64,000 nucleotides of DNA from Clusia tigrina (taxonomy: Eukaryota; Arthropoda; Insecta; Diptera; Clusiidae): assembly GCA_920105625.2 (NCBI GenBank), contig OV050030.1, positions 62,222,322 to 62,286,321 of the forward strand, given 5' to 3'. A program made the position numbers and the translations under genes. A model generated the notes under the pieces. That model searched no databases. It was not told where the DNA came from and worked only from the letters and a program-made list of their open reading frames with translations. Positions 34,393 to 46,200 of this stretch are shown here, one piece after another (within the stretch, counting starts at the first letter, position 1; the number at the start of each line of letters is the position of its first letter).

Positions 34393-35480
34393 ATGGCAAA
34401 CCCACAACCCCAAAACATACAAACTCAACAACAACCCCAACCACCACAGTTCCAAATTAATACACAAGATATTTTCAATGCCTTACGAATACCTGACATT
34501 ATCAAAGATCTTCCCCCATACGATGGCAACCCACGCCAATTGTATAATTTCATTACAAATGTTGAAGAAATCTTAATGTTAATCAAAGGGACAGAACAGA
34601 CTCCGTACGGACATATGCTCCTAAGAGCAATTAGGAACAAAATTCAAGGACCAGCAAATGACTTCTTAAACACGTATCTTACACCATTGGACTGGAATTG
34701 TATTAAAACGACATTAACTAACACTTTTTCAGACAAGAGAACAGAAACTACCCTTATCAGAGACCTACATAATATAAAACAATTTAATAAACCCATTGAA
34801 GAATATCATAAAGAAATCGTTGAACTTCAAGCGGCTCTTCTTAATTGTATCCTTATTGGTGAAAAGACCACAAAGTACTCTCATCGAAAAGAGAACTTTT
34901 CACAGAAATGTGTCTAAACACATTTCTATCCGGTTTAAAAGAACCAATGGGTGCAATAATAAGAGCTATGCGTCCTGAGGATATTCAAACAGCATTATCA
35001 TTTTGCCTCAAAGAACAAAATATTACTATATACAAGCAATATAATCGGACCAAAACCGATTTTCAACCATACCATAAGAATAATCAATATCACGATAGTA
35101 GACAATATTCATACCAAAGAAATAATATACCCCATAATCAAGTTACCCCATATCAAACGAATAGGCAGTATAACTCTAATCCTTATGATAGGCAATTTCA
35201 GCGTGGTACCAGTAGACCAAACAATAACCACTTTAATCAACCGTTTACTCCTAGACAAGCAATTATTCCACTCAAGCAAGAACCCGAAAATAAAACTGGC
35301 TATTCTAACTTCCAAAGCAATAGAACTAATTTTACAAGGGCATCTAGAACCAACGACTTTCATAATATCAATCAAGAAAATCTAGCTCAACACGAAGAAT
35401 CAGATAATCGGGAAACCTCTAACATTGAAGAAACCATAAATTTTCCCCTATACGCCTCAAGGAACCGATCGGATACATAG
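34393..35480 (+). pseudogene. gag: Errantivirus gag, frameshifted
   Basis: The first frame (34393-34917) starts with a Gln/Pro-rich leader and carries the capsid-like helical region. The second frame (34908-35480) continues after a one-base shift near 34880-34915 and ends in an Asn/Gln/Arg-rich tail without zinc knuckles, as usual for errantivirus Gag. Gag forms the particle shell and packages the RNA. One shift is the only break seen in this region. Confidence 0.8.
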
Positions 35481-35515
35481 ACGTCAACAAACACGGATGT
35501 GCTTTACCCTACATT

Positions 35516-36310
35516 TTGATTTCATCACCTTTTGGGCGACCCTTAAGATTTTTAATAGATACAGGAGCCACCTCGTCCTTCATCAACCCTGAATTTGTCT
35601 CACCAGAAAATTACATCGAGTGTCAACTCGTCACAATAAAAACAATTCTTAATAAGTATACCCTAGATAAAAAAGCATCTTTTCCCACTTTTAAAGAATT
35701 CAAAGAGGTCGGAAACTTAGAATTTCTAGTTTTCAAATTTCACTGCTATTTTGATGGTTTATTGGGAATTGACGTATTAAAAAATTTAGAGGCAATTATC
35801 GATTTAAAACAGCAAACCGTGACGACACCAAAAACAATAATTCCAATCCTAAAAAATCAAACACCACTTCAGACAGACACTTAATTCCAGCCACTTCAAA
35901 AACAATTATTCCGATACCAGTCGATTTAGAAGAAGGGACTTTTTATTACGAACTGACATTAATTTCGAGCGACTTAGAAATTTCTCCAGGTCTATACAAC
36001 TCAAGCAATTGGATCAGTCGAATGGAGATAGTAAATAAATCAAACAGCCAGCAGGAACTCTTTTTCGAACAACCAATAAAAGTAGAAAAATACAACACCT
36101 CAGACTACATAGAAACACATACCATGGATGTTAACTGGGAACGTGATTATAATGGAGCTGAACTAAAGGACCTACTTTGAACTAATCACCTAAATAAAGA
36201 AGAACTAAATGCCTTACTGAAACTTTGCAAACAATACGGAACAATATTCTACAAAGAAAATCAAAATCTGACCTTCACTAACAAAATTAAACATACAATA
36301 CCAACCTCAG
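35516..36310 (+). pseudogene. pro: Errantivirus protease and linker
   Basis: The DTGA active site is at about 35558-35569, followed by the LLGID flap-side motif near 35760. The frame stops at 35884; homologous-looking linker sequence continues in another frame to the RT and contains a TGA at about 36178. The aspartic protease would process Gag-Pol. This copy cannot do so in one frame. Confidence 0.8.
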
Positions 36311-37085
36311 ATGATATATCTATCCACACAAAATCCTATAGATACCCACACGTCCATAAAGAAGAAGTTACAATGCAAATTAACAAAATGCTTTTCCAAG
36401 GAATTATTAAACCTAGCTACTCGCCTTGGAGTGCACCAGGCTGGATTGTCCCCAAAAAACGAGACGCCAGCGGTGAGCAGAAATGGCGTCTAGTGATTGA
36501 CTATAGGAAGCTTAACGAGAAAACTATCGCAGATCGCTATCCATTACCCAATATTTCAGATATATTGGACAAAATGGGAAAATGCATGTACTTCTCCACT
36601 CTAGATCTTGCTAGTGGTTTTCATCAAATTGAGATGAATACAAAAGATGTCTCAAAAACCTCTTTACAGTTGATGGAGGTCATTTTGAATATATCCGCAT
36701 GCCTTTCGGATTGAGAAATGCCCCTTCCACTTTTCAACGTGTAATGGACAATGTTCTAGAAGAGCTCATAGGAAAGGTATATCTGGATGATATCATCGTT
36801 TTCTCAACATCCCTCGATTGACATATTCTAAATCTCAAATCAGTATTCGGAAAATTGCGATCCTCAAACTTCAAAGTTCAGTTGGATAAATCGGAATTCC
36901 TCAGAAAAGAAATTGAATTTCTCGGTCACATTGTGTCCACTGACGGCATCAAACCGAACCCAGGAGAGATTAGCGCTGTACAAAAATTCCCAATACCAAA
37001 AACACAAAAAAAAATAAAATAGTTTCTAGGACTTCTGGGATACTATAGGAAATTTATCAGATACTTCGCTAAAATAACAAAACCA
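36311..37085 (+). pseudogene. pol: Errantivirus reverse transcriptase, broken
   Basis: RT blocks are present from about 36395. The first catalytic Asp lies in the STLDLASGF block near 36600 and the YLDD box is at 36780-36791. A frameshift near 36665 separates the two. Further stops occur near 36820 and 37021, the latter just before the [11 protein letters not shown] thumb block. The order and wording are clearly errantivirus/gypsy. The copy is non-functional. Confidence 0.88.
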
Positions 37086-37808
37086 TTGACAAACTGCTTA
37101 AAGAAAGGTAGTAAGATTAATTTTAGCCAGGAATATGTAAACGCATTCGAAACATGTAAAGAGCTTCTGATAAACGATCCAATCTTACAATACACCGATT
37201 TCACTAAACCTTTCCTTTTGACAACAGACGCCAGTAATTTCGCTATAGGAGCAGTCCTTTCTCAAGGCAATATCGGGAGTGACAAACCCATATGTTACGC
37301 CAGTCGCACCCTGTGCGAATCAGAAGTAAACTATTCCACAATTGAGAAGGAACTCTTAGCCATTGTTTGGGCCACGAAATACTTTCGTCCATACCTGTAC
37401 GGCCACAAGTTTACAATAGTTACCGACCACCGTCCACTAACTTGGATGATGAGTCTCAAAGATCCAAACTCCAAACTTGTGAGATGGAGACTGAAATTGG
37501 AAGAGTTCGACTATAATGTTACCTACAAAAAGGGCAAACAGAACACCAACGCTGATGCCCTGAGCAGAATCGAAATTGACAAAACTAGTGAAAAACAGAC
37601 AGACATCAACCTCAATGACATAACATCAGACCAAGGTACATCAGGAACAACTACCCATTCGGCTAATGAGAATCTAAATGACGGAATTTTTATTTCGGAG
37701 CGCCCTCTTAATGAATTTAATATCCAAATTATAATCGAAAAAGGACAACCAGAAATAACAGTACAAAACCTTTATATATATATATATATAAACAGAGACG
37801 AACAATAA
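37086..37808 (+). pseudogene. pol: Errantivirus RNase H (open segment)
   Basis: Open for 240 codons. It shows [13 protein letters not shown] (first Asp), an [11 protein letters not shown] helix (Glu) and [10 protein letters not shown] (third Asp), and ends with the [10 protein letters not shown] junction near 37545-37575. The tail beyond 37620 is an Asn/Thr-rich linker to integrase with a short TA tract at 37774-37792. Confidence 0.9.
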
Positions 37809-37813
37809 AACAA

Positions 37814-38975
37814 ATGGAATTCACAGACTACGACATAATTAACATCCTCAAAAATCACATGCCACCTATTAAGCAAGTAGCTATCGTTAGTGACGAAGAA
37901 ATTTTTAAACAAATACAGAAAATATACTCACAATATTTCTCTAATAGTAAACTTTTCAAAGCAATCCGATGTAAAGATATCCTAATAGACATTGTAACAG
38001 ACGACGAAACAGAAAAAACAATTGGCGAATACCACTCTAATTCCAACCACAGAGGCATTAACGAGACACATCTACACTTAAAACAACGGTATTACTTTCC
38101 CTTCATGAAGCAAAAAATAGTAAGAACAATAAATAACTGCGAAATTTGTAATACACAAAAAAACGATAGAAAATTGACATTTATTGCATTAACCATAATC
38201 AGATACTCACAATAATAGACAAATGTTCGGAATTTGCTAGAGGCTACTCCTTAACTTCAAGAAACAGTATACATGTATTAGACGCTTTCAAAAATTTCGT
38301 GGGTCTATTCGGCAAACCTAAAAAGATTGTTTGTGACCAAGGATCCGAATTCAATTGCAACATATTTAAAGATTTCTGTAGACAATTCGATATAAACCTT
38401 CACTTCGGATCTTTCCAACCTCTAGCAACGCTCCTGTGGAGAGATTACACTCCACCTTAACAGAAATTTATAAGATCATACTGACAAAAAGGAAAGAAGA
38501 CAAAATTAAAACCGAACACAATGAAATATTTTCCGAAACCCTCATCACATATAATAATGCAATTCACTCCACCGCTAAGTTAACACCCTACGAACTATTT
38601 TTCGGCAGGCCATATAAATTTTGCAAGAATTTAACATTTAATACAGAACATGAATACCTACAAAAACTACAGACCTTCCACAACACCCTATACCCAACCA
38701 TTAAGGAAAAAGTAGAAAAACTCACTCACAAAAAAATAAACAAACTGAACGAAACAAGAGAAGAACCGGAACCAAAACAAGAAGAGACCACTGTATTTAG
38801 GAAAGAATGTAGGAGAAATAAAATTACAGCTAGATTTTCTACACATAAGGTACACAAAAACAACTCACATACTATAATAACAAAAGGAAATAAAAAAATC
38901 CACAAAATACGGCTAAAACGCACAACAAAATCTCTCTCTCCTTCGATTGACGTTAACTTCTGGACAATTATTTGA
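37814..38975 (+). pseudogene. pol: Errantivirus integrase, frameshifted
   Basis: The HHCC finger is at about 38032-38152. The core follows in shifted frames: a first Asp near 38175, the second in the CDQGSEF block near 38334-38354, and the Glu in the ERLHSTL block at about 38439. A short deletion or shift lies just before the Glu, near 38420. The C-terminal region runs to 38975 and overlaps the start of the envelope-like frame by about 30 bp, a common pol/env arrangement in this group. Confidence 0.85.
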
Positions 38976-40000
38976 ATACCGAGAACTTAGAAAAAATAAT
39001 GGCATACTATCTTTACACTTAGTGCATGCAAGGAGAATAATCAACCATAGTAACCTATTCCATATTATTGACCTAGAAAAGTACCACGAAAACATAGATG
39101 ACTTGACTAAAACACTTAAATTATTCGAAAGATACGATTCAGTAAAAAGAATGATGACAACCAAGCTAAAACTTGACCAGCTAAAAACAAAATTAAAATA
39201 CCTTAAAACCAAACAGAAGTAAAAGAGGACTAATAAATGGACTCGGACATGTCATCAAATTCATAACAGGTAACATGGACGAATACGACGCACATAACTT
39301 AAACGAACAGATTAAATATTAGAAGGTAACCAAATCTATTGAACATATCTACGAGCTGCTAAACCTACAAGCTTATTATAATGAATCTAAAATTATTTTT
39401 AACATTCACTTACCAAACTTTGACCCTATACCTTATCAATACCACCACATAATCCCATTGCCAATCAACAATTCTAAAATAATTGAGTCAGAACCATATG
39501 TATTATATAATGATAGTTATGTATTTGAAATCTCACAAGCATGTCCTAAAATAGAAAATATATATTATTGTAAAACAAACAAAGATGAAAATTTTAATTG
39601 TATTGGCCAACTTTTTAAGAATAAGAAAGCGGAATGCGTTGTGAAAAACATTGGACAGGAACCACATTACAATCAACATGCAGAGCGGCGAATACTACCA
39701 TCAAAGGAACAGCAATAATCCACTACAAACATTGTAAAGTCTTTATAAACAATATAACCTATGAAGATGACATCGGCCCTTTTGGGAAGACGTCTACATC
39801 ACACCAGTTTTCCATTCAGAACTCCAAATCACAAATGAAATCAATACATTTTTATTGAAAAAGCTAGCAGATTACAACTTCGAGCAACAAACTGAGATCG
39901 ATGCAGTCTACATACAGTTATCCAATCACAACTATCTAATCGGCAGCATAATTGGAACTTCAATCCTCATATTTTAAGTAATAATACTCTCATTAAGAAG
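38947..40000 (+). pseudogene. env: Errantivirus envelope (F-like fusion protein), broken
   Basis: The first frame (38947-39222) is a helical, charged region. A stop codon at 39220-39222 lies at what should be the proprotein-convertase cleavage site, directly ahead of a Gly-rich hydrophobic fusion-peptide-like stretch. Another stop lies near 39320. The remaining ectodomain continues to about 39718 and, after a frame change, to a hydrophobic anchor-like segment near 39940-39975. This layout is that of the baculovirus-F-related Env of errantiviruses. No intact product is possible from this copy. Confidence 0.75.
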
Positions 40001-40073
40001 CTATAAAACTCAACAGAACCTCATGAATACCTGCCTTGAAGCTGCAGTCCCGTCCGTCCCTACGCTTCAAACT

Positions 40074-40084
40074 GAGAGGGGAGG
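40074..40084 (+). promoter_or_regulatory. Errantivirus polypurine tract
   Basis: GAGAGGGGAGG lies immediately before the AGTTAAGG start of the 3' LTR, the expected site for priming plus-strand DNA synthesis. Confidence 0.7.
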
Positions 40085-40523
40085 AGTTAAGGTAACACGC
40101 CCCAAAACTTAATAATTAATTATTACAGTTTTAGTAGTTTTTAAGAAATATATAAAAATGTACAAAACAATTCCTATGAAATATTGCATGCGCAAATTTC
40201 ATAGGAAACAATCAAAATGTAAGAAAACAATTCCTATGAAATATTGCATGGGCAAATTTCATAGGAAAGAATCAAAATGTAAAAACAATTCCCATGAAAT
40301 CTGCTACGGCAAATTTAATAAGAATTGTTTTATCATGACATAAATTAAGCATATAAAAGAAGAACGAAATGAAAGATAGGTGAGGTGAATTTAAGACTTA
40401 GAGGAACAAGAACATATTCTTGTAGACCAATGCACCAGATATAATTAATAAACAATATTAAGAAATCATGTAAATTTAATTCTTGTGTTTTTTTTATTAA
40501 ACTCTTCGACAGTTAACGTAAGT
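40085..40523 (+). repeat. Errantivirus 3' LTR (full length, 439 bp)
   Basis: It starts AGTTAAGGTAACACG after the polypurine tract and ends ACAGTTAACGTAAGT, where identity with the 5' LTR stops. The U3 part contains a repeat array (40155-40320). ATATAAAAG near 40352 may be the TATA box and AATAAACAATAT near 40448 the polyadenylation signal. Confidence 0.88.
40155..40320. repeat. ~60-bp U3 tandem repeats with perfect hairpins
   Basis: Units start at 40155, 40214 and 40274 (AAAATGTA...AACAATTCC). The first two each contain a perfect 11-bp inverted repeat TCCTATGAAAT / ATTTCATAGGA. The third unit is diverged and is the only one retained in the 5' LTR. Met-initiated frames here are by-products of the repetition. 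Confidence 0.9.
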
Positions 40524-40737
40524 CGCTCGACGACGACTCACATGAATGAATGTTCTTATATTTGAATGTTCTATAAGTGTAAATGTTAATGAATGGATGA
40601 CTGCGGTATCATCCATAAGGAAAGCCTGATGTGTTGGATGGGTTCAATAGATCGAATTTTGATCGAAACCAATTACATTACCCCAAATTTTTGGATTTCC
40701 CGAGCGAGATCGAATTGTGGCCGCTGGGATCCACTAG
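40524..40737. other. Gene-free gap between the errantivirus and the right repeat copy
   Basis: About 214 bp, mostly unique. It contains direct GAATGAATG / GAATGTTCT motifs and a GATCGAA-rich segment. No gene is seen. Confidence 0.5.
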
Positions 40738-41029
40738 TTATTATACATTTCACTTAAAATTATAATTAATAAAGCACTAGCTGCCAGGGCTAATGCAATC
40801 GAGATCGGAAGCTTGTTCCATCTGTTTTGGAATCAAATTATTTCTTAATTGTTTCAAAATTGTTTTGTAATGCAATTCTATATGCCATCATATATTCTAT
40901 TTGTTTCGATAACTCCCATTCACTTAAATGGAAAGCCCACCTTTCTGCCCGAATGACACCGAATAGTTTTTCAGAACATGCTGGTTCAATTGGTATTTTA
41001 ATACATTTTTTATATCCCTATAAATAATT

Positions 41030-41305
41030 GCTGATGATTTTGTATTACCATAAAAAAATCGACAACATTTTGCTCTTGGAGTAGCTTAGCGATATTCTTT
41101 TTATTTTTCCTTCGTTCAACGCGATGAGTATGTTCCGAAATTTCACTAGTCGGTTTGAAAATTGTTGGCACAGCGCCGCGGTTCAACAATCTACGAGAAG
41201 CGAGGCTTTAAAGAATTTGACAATTTCATCAATACGAATACAATTTAAATAATTTATATTTTACCGGCAGAAACTTATCCACTTTTTCGAAACTGTTTGT
41301 CTGAA
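41030..41305 (-). pseudogene. THAP-domain gene remnant in the right repeat copy
   Basis: Minus strand: VSKKWISFCR ends at about 41266 before GTAAAA, then an intron-like gap, then RRLLNRGAVPTIF and EHTHRVERRKNKK, LLQEQNVVDFF (41060-41200). The frame is open somewhat longer than in the left copy. The KKW..FC and GAVPTIF landmarks are those of THAP DNA-binding domains, found in P-like transposases and their domesticated relatives. Confidence 0.5.
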
Positions 41306-41735
41306 TTGTCTATTTATTTAATTATTTATTACGTGCTGTGTTGTTAGAACCTATTAGCTGAATGTCAAACCAAAGTAGACAAACGTAATAAGAAGTCTCA
41401 GCGCCAGCAGAACAAAATATTTGATTTTCTCTTTGACGGTACGAGTTAAGTGGGCCACCAAACTACAAATCATTAAAAGGGACCAACCTTATAATTTTGA
41501 AGCTTTTGTTGAGAATTGTACACACAAGGGAGTACATACATATGTAAGAGAAAGACAAAACACAAACAAACGAGATGAGGCAAAAACCTACATATATATA
41601 TAAAAATGGAAGTTTGTATGTCTGTATGTCTGTATGTCTGTCCTTTATAGAATCGTAAACTATGCATTTGATCATGTGTTAATCTTCAGCAAAGTTGTTG
41701 TGCATGAGCCCACGAAGGTTTCTCAGTTGGTACCG

Positions 41736-42110
41736 GTCCAATTGGACAAAGGGGCGTGGTACCTCCCATACAAATCACAAATTAAAAAGCCATTATTTCT
41801 CCTCCGGTTAACAGTATGTGAACAAAATTTGGAACGTCGGTTAAGTGTACACATTCTAAGTGCTGTTGCAAAATATGGCAAGATTGGACAAAGGGGCGTA
41901 GTGCCTCCCATACAAATCACAAATTAAAAAGCCATTATTTCTGCTCCGGTTAACAGTATTTGAACAATATTTGGTATATAGGTTTAGTGTACATATTCTA
42001 AGTGCTGCTGCAAATAGGGGCGGGATTGCACAAAGGGGAGTGGTACCTCCCATACAAATCACAAATTAAAAATCGTTTATATCTGCTCCGGTTAACGGTA
42101 TTTGAACAAC
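41736..42110. repeat. 142-bp tandem repeat near the Helitron 5' end
   Basis: Units containing GGGGCGTGGTACCTCCCATA start at 41751, 41893 and 42035, exactly 142 bp apart. About 2.6 copies are present (shared CTCCGGTTAACAGTATTTGAA). Confidence 0.92.
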
Positions 42111-43256
42111 ATTCGGAATGTAAACTTATCTTTCTTCTTCGATATATCAGTCAACAATGACTTAGAAAAGAAACTATTGTGTTTCATACGACGAATTTAC
42201 ACAGCGAATTTTGACTTCCACATTCATCGTTCGCCCCAATTGTGTTCCAAGTATAAAATAAAAACAAAGCGAACAAAGCAAATTAAACAAGTTTCACTTA
42301 AAAAGGGTGTAAACAAAGTCAGTCATCTGCGCAATTAACGTTTCGAGTTGTGGGTGACATAAGAATTTATGTAAATTGAGAAATTAATGTACGGCTCACA
42401 TTGAACAGACAAAATTGAGAGTATTCTTATATTTGGGAGCTGTTCAGATATGCCATCCCTGATGGCAGGCAATATGCCATCCCTCATGACAGGCAATGTG
42501 AACGTACTGTTGCCATACAAAGAAAAGTAATAACAGCTGTTATTACTAAAAAGAGCAGCGCAGTTTGTGTCATTTGTTTTGTTTTCTTTTGATAGGCAAA
42601 AGGAATTTTAAAAAAAATAAAAGAAAGTGAGCCAAATAGTGATAGCAACTACTAAAATATATATAATCCAAGAGAGCCAACTTTTGCAAGTGGCTTACAA
42701 ATTATAACCTTTTTGTACAATAAAATACATTTGCAACTGAGCCATCGTGCAATATTTATTGGGCGGTTTGTATTCTTTTATTATTGTGGAGTTTTTTTCG
42801 TGTTTAAGCTCAAGCTTTGTCAGCTCAAACATTACAACCCCAAATTTGGTGAAGGGCGAACCTTCCCTAACATCATAATCATCATCATGGGTGACGGGGA
42901 ATCCCTCCCCAGTACATCAACATCGGTGGCAAGCACATCCATCATCATCAACATCATCATCGGCCAGGCAACCAGGCCAGCAACCAACCAATAACGTCAT
43001 CATCATCATCCTCAACTGGCACGACGGACCGGCCAATCAACTACCACAACATCATCATTAGCCACAAGTGGCGCGGCACTTTGGCCACAGAATAACCCAG
43101 GTGAGTGGCGCATTCAAGAGTTTTTTTCGAATAGTTTTGTGCATTTCAGTGTGAGTTAAATTAATTAAGATAAATAATTCAATGGAATTGAATTTTCGTT
43201 GTTTCCGTCAGCATATTTTATTCATTCTCTACAATACGTCGTTCCAGTACAATTAT

Positions 43257-46200
43257 GCCTCCAAAGCGACAAGCAATTGGCCGATCTACACCTAAAGCAC
43301 GGAAGAAAAGTGCATTACGAGCCTCAGAATCAGACGAGCAATGAGCATTAAGGCTGGAAACTGATCGAATTCGTACTACTCAGGCCCGTTCATCTGGGAC
43401 AACTGAGCAACGAGCATTAAGGATGGAAAATCTTCGAGTACATGCCGCTGAGACCCGTTCGTCTGAATCATCTGAACAAGGAGAAGTGAGGTCAGAAACT
43501 TATCGAATTCGTACTACTCAGGCTCGTTCATCTGAGACAACTGAGCAACGAGCATTAAGGCTGGAAAATTTTCGAGTACATTCCGCTGAGACCCGTTCGT
43601 CTGAATCATCTGAACAACGAGAAGTGAGGTCAGAAACTGATCGAATTCGTACTACTCAGGCCCGTTCATCTGAGACAACTGAGCAACGAGCATTAAGGCT
43701 GGAAAATCTTCGAGTACATGCCGCTGAGACCCGTTCGTCTGAGACAACTGAACAACGGGAAAGAAGGCTGCAAAATGTTCGAATAAGCACAGCTCGATCA
43801 AGACGAACACTGTACGCTGATTTAAATCTTGATGCTTTCCATTATGACAGTAATAATAATTACAGTCTTAATCCAAGTGTTGTCATTGGAAAAATGGATA
43901 AAATTTGCATGTATTGTAGCGCCGTCAAATTTAAGAATGAAACGCCAGGAATGTGCTGCGCCAATGGAAAAGTTAAACTGCCAGAATTACATCCACCACC
44001 CGAACCACTATCAACGTTGCTATCAGGTGTTCCACGTGAGCCGAAGTATTTCTTGGAAAACATCCGCAAATACAATTCATTTTTCCAAATGACATCGTTC
44101 GGTGCAACGAACATCGTGCGCGAAAATTATATGCCAACATTCAGAGTCCAAGGGCAAATTTATCATCGTGCCGGATCGCTTCTACCATTCCAGGACGCAG
44201 ATCACAAGTTTCTTCAAATTTATTTCATGGCAAACAGTGATGAACAAATTGAACAACGATGCCATTATAATGCGGGCACTAGAAGAGAAATCGTGGCTGC
44301 GTTACAAACCCTTTTCGATCAACACAATGAATTAGTTCAGATGTTTAAAACCGCCATTCAACGAATGCCAGCCGATGACTACGCACTTGTAATTCGAGCA
44401 GACAAAAGACCCATTGGCCAACACGAAAGACAGTTCAATGCACCAACAATCGATGAAGTGGCGATCGTGATAGTTGGCGGAGAATTCGAATCGTGCGACA
44501 TATTTCTTCATCGCAGAAGTGGTGACGTTCAGCGAGTGTCCGATACTCATCGCTCATAAGACGGATTGCAGTATCCGATTCTGTTTTGGCGAGGAGAAGA
44601 TGGATACCATTTCGACATCAAAATGAGAAATCCACAAACAGACGAGGAAACGAATAAGAAAGTCAGCGCCATGAATTATTATTCGTATCGATTGATGATT
44701 CATCAAGACACTGACAACCACATTCTGAAATGTCGACAATTGTTCCATCAGTATATCGTCGACATGTACGCGAAGATTGCACGCGAACGACTCCTATATA
44801 TTCGATTGAATCAAACCGAGTTGCGTTCTGAGGAGTACATCCATTTACGAGACGCAATCGTTAATGATGGTAACGTGAATCCAAACGAATTGGGAAGAAT
44901 GGTCATATCACCATCTACATTTACGGGGAGTCCACAGCACATGCATGAATACGCACAAGATGCGATGACATACGTTCGCGCATATGGTCGTCCAGATTTG
45001 TTCATCACATTTACATGCAATCCAACATGGGATGATATTAAAGAACTTCTGTTAGCTGGACAATCATCTTCGGACCGCCATGACATTACCGCACGCATAT
45101 TTAAACAAAAATTGAAATCTTTGATGGATTTTATTATAAAGCATAACGATTTTGGAGAGACACGCTGCTGGATATATTCCATTGAATGGCAGAAAAGAGG
45201 ATTGCCACATGCACATATTTTGTATTGATTAATCAACAAAATTACTCCAGATCAAATTGACTAAATCATCTCAGCAGAAATACCAGATAAGGACATTGAT
45301 CCAGACTTACTCGACGTCGTTAACAAAAATATGGTCCATGTGGCGCATTCAACAACAATTCACCATGCATGTCTGATGGGAAATGCACGAAACGATACCC
45401 AAGAAAATTGGTTTCTGATACCATCACTGGCAATGACGGATATCCACTATATCGTCGACGATCAGTTCAGGATGGCGGCAAATCCATCGTTAAGAAAGTA
45501 CGAAAGGTTGATGTCGAAGTCGATAATCGTTGGGTTGTGCCATATTCACCGTTGCTCTCAAAGACCTTCAAAGCACACATAAATGTTGAGTATTGCAATT
45601 CAGTGAAGTCCATCAAATACATTTGCAAATATGTCAACAAAGGAAGCGACATGGCAGTCTTCGGAGTAGGGAATGTGGCCGCACCGCTCGATGAAATTAA
45701 CCAATACCAACTTGGACGCTACATTAGCAGTTATGAAGCAGTATGGCGCATCTTATCATTTCCAATCCATGCACGACATCCAACAGTAGTACACTTGGCG
45801 GTGCATCTCGAGAATGGACAGCGCGTGTACTTGACAGCAGATAATGTACGTGCAAGAGCATTGGTTCCACCGGCAACAACTTTAACTGCATTTTACTCAT
45901 TGTGCCAAGATGATATTTTTGCAGAAACTCTATTTTATTCTGAGGTACCAAAATTCTACACATGGAATGCATCGGCTAAAAAGTTTCAACGTCGCAAAAA
46001 AGGAAAAGCAGTTGAAGGACATCAAAATTTGTATTCCAGTGTTGGGTCGTCTGTACACTGTTCACCAGAACAATACAGAATACTTCTATCTGCAATTGCT
46101 GTTCATCAATGTACGTGGACTGACATCTTTCCAAGATTTAAGAACAGTGAACGGTCAGCTGTGCGCCACTTATCGCCAAGTTTGCCAGGAACTAAATCTT

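Larger units (their letters stand above)
33367..40523 (+). mobile_element. Errantivirus-type endogenous retrovirus (Ty3/gypsy with env), defective
   Basis: LTRs at both ends, a tRNA-Ser-type primer site, and gag, protease, RT, RNase H, integrase and an envelope-like region in the order of insect errantiviruses such as 17.6 and ZAM. All ORFs are broken by stops and frameshifts. Over the shared ~250 bp the two LTRs differ by about four substitutions and a 2-bp indel, so the insertion is moderately old. The 5' LTR lacks the upstream U3 part that the 3' LTR has. No target duplication can be judged because of that truncation. Confidence 0.92.

Noticed and set aside
40158..40343. Open frame with internal peptide repeats
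   Set aside because: It arises from the ~60-bp U3 repeats of the 3' LTR.
40722..40740. GGCCGCTGGGATCCACTAGTT resembling cloning-vector polylinker sites
   Set aside because: The order of sites does not match a common polylinker, and the flanks continue as ordinary genomic repeat. Chance is likely.
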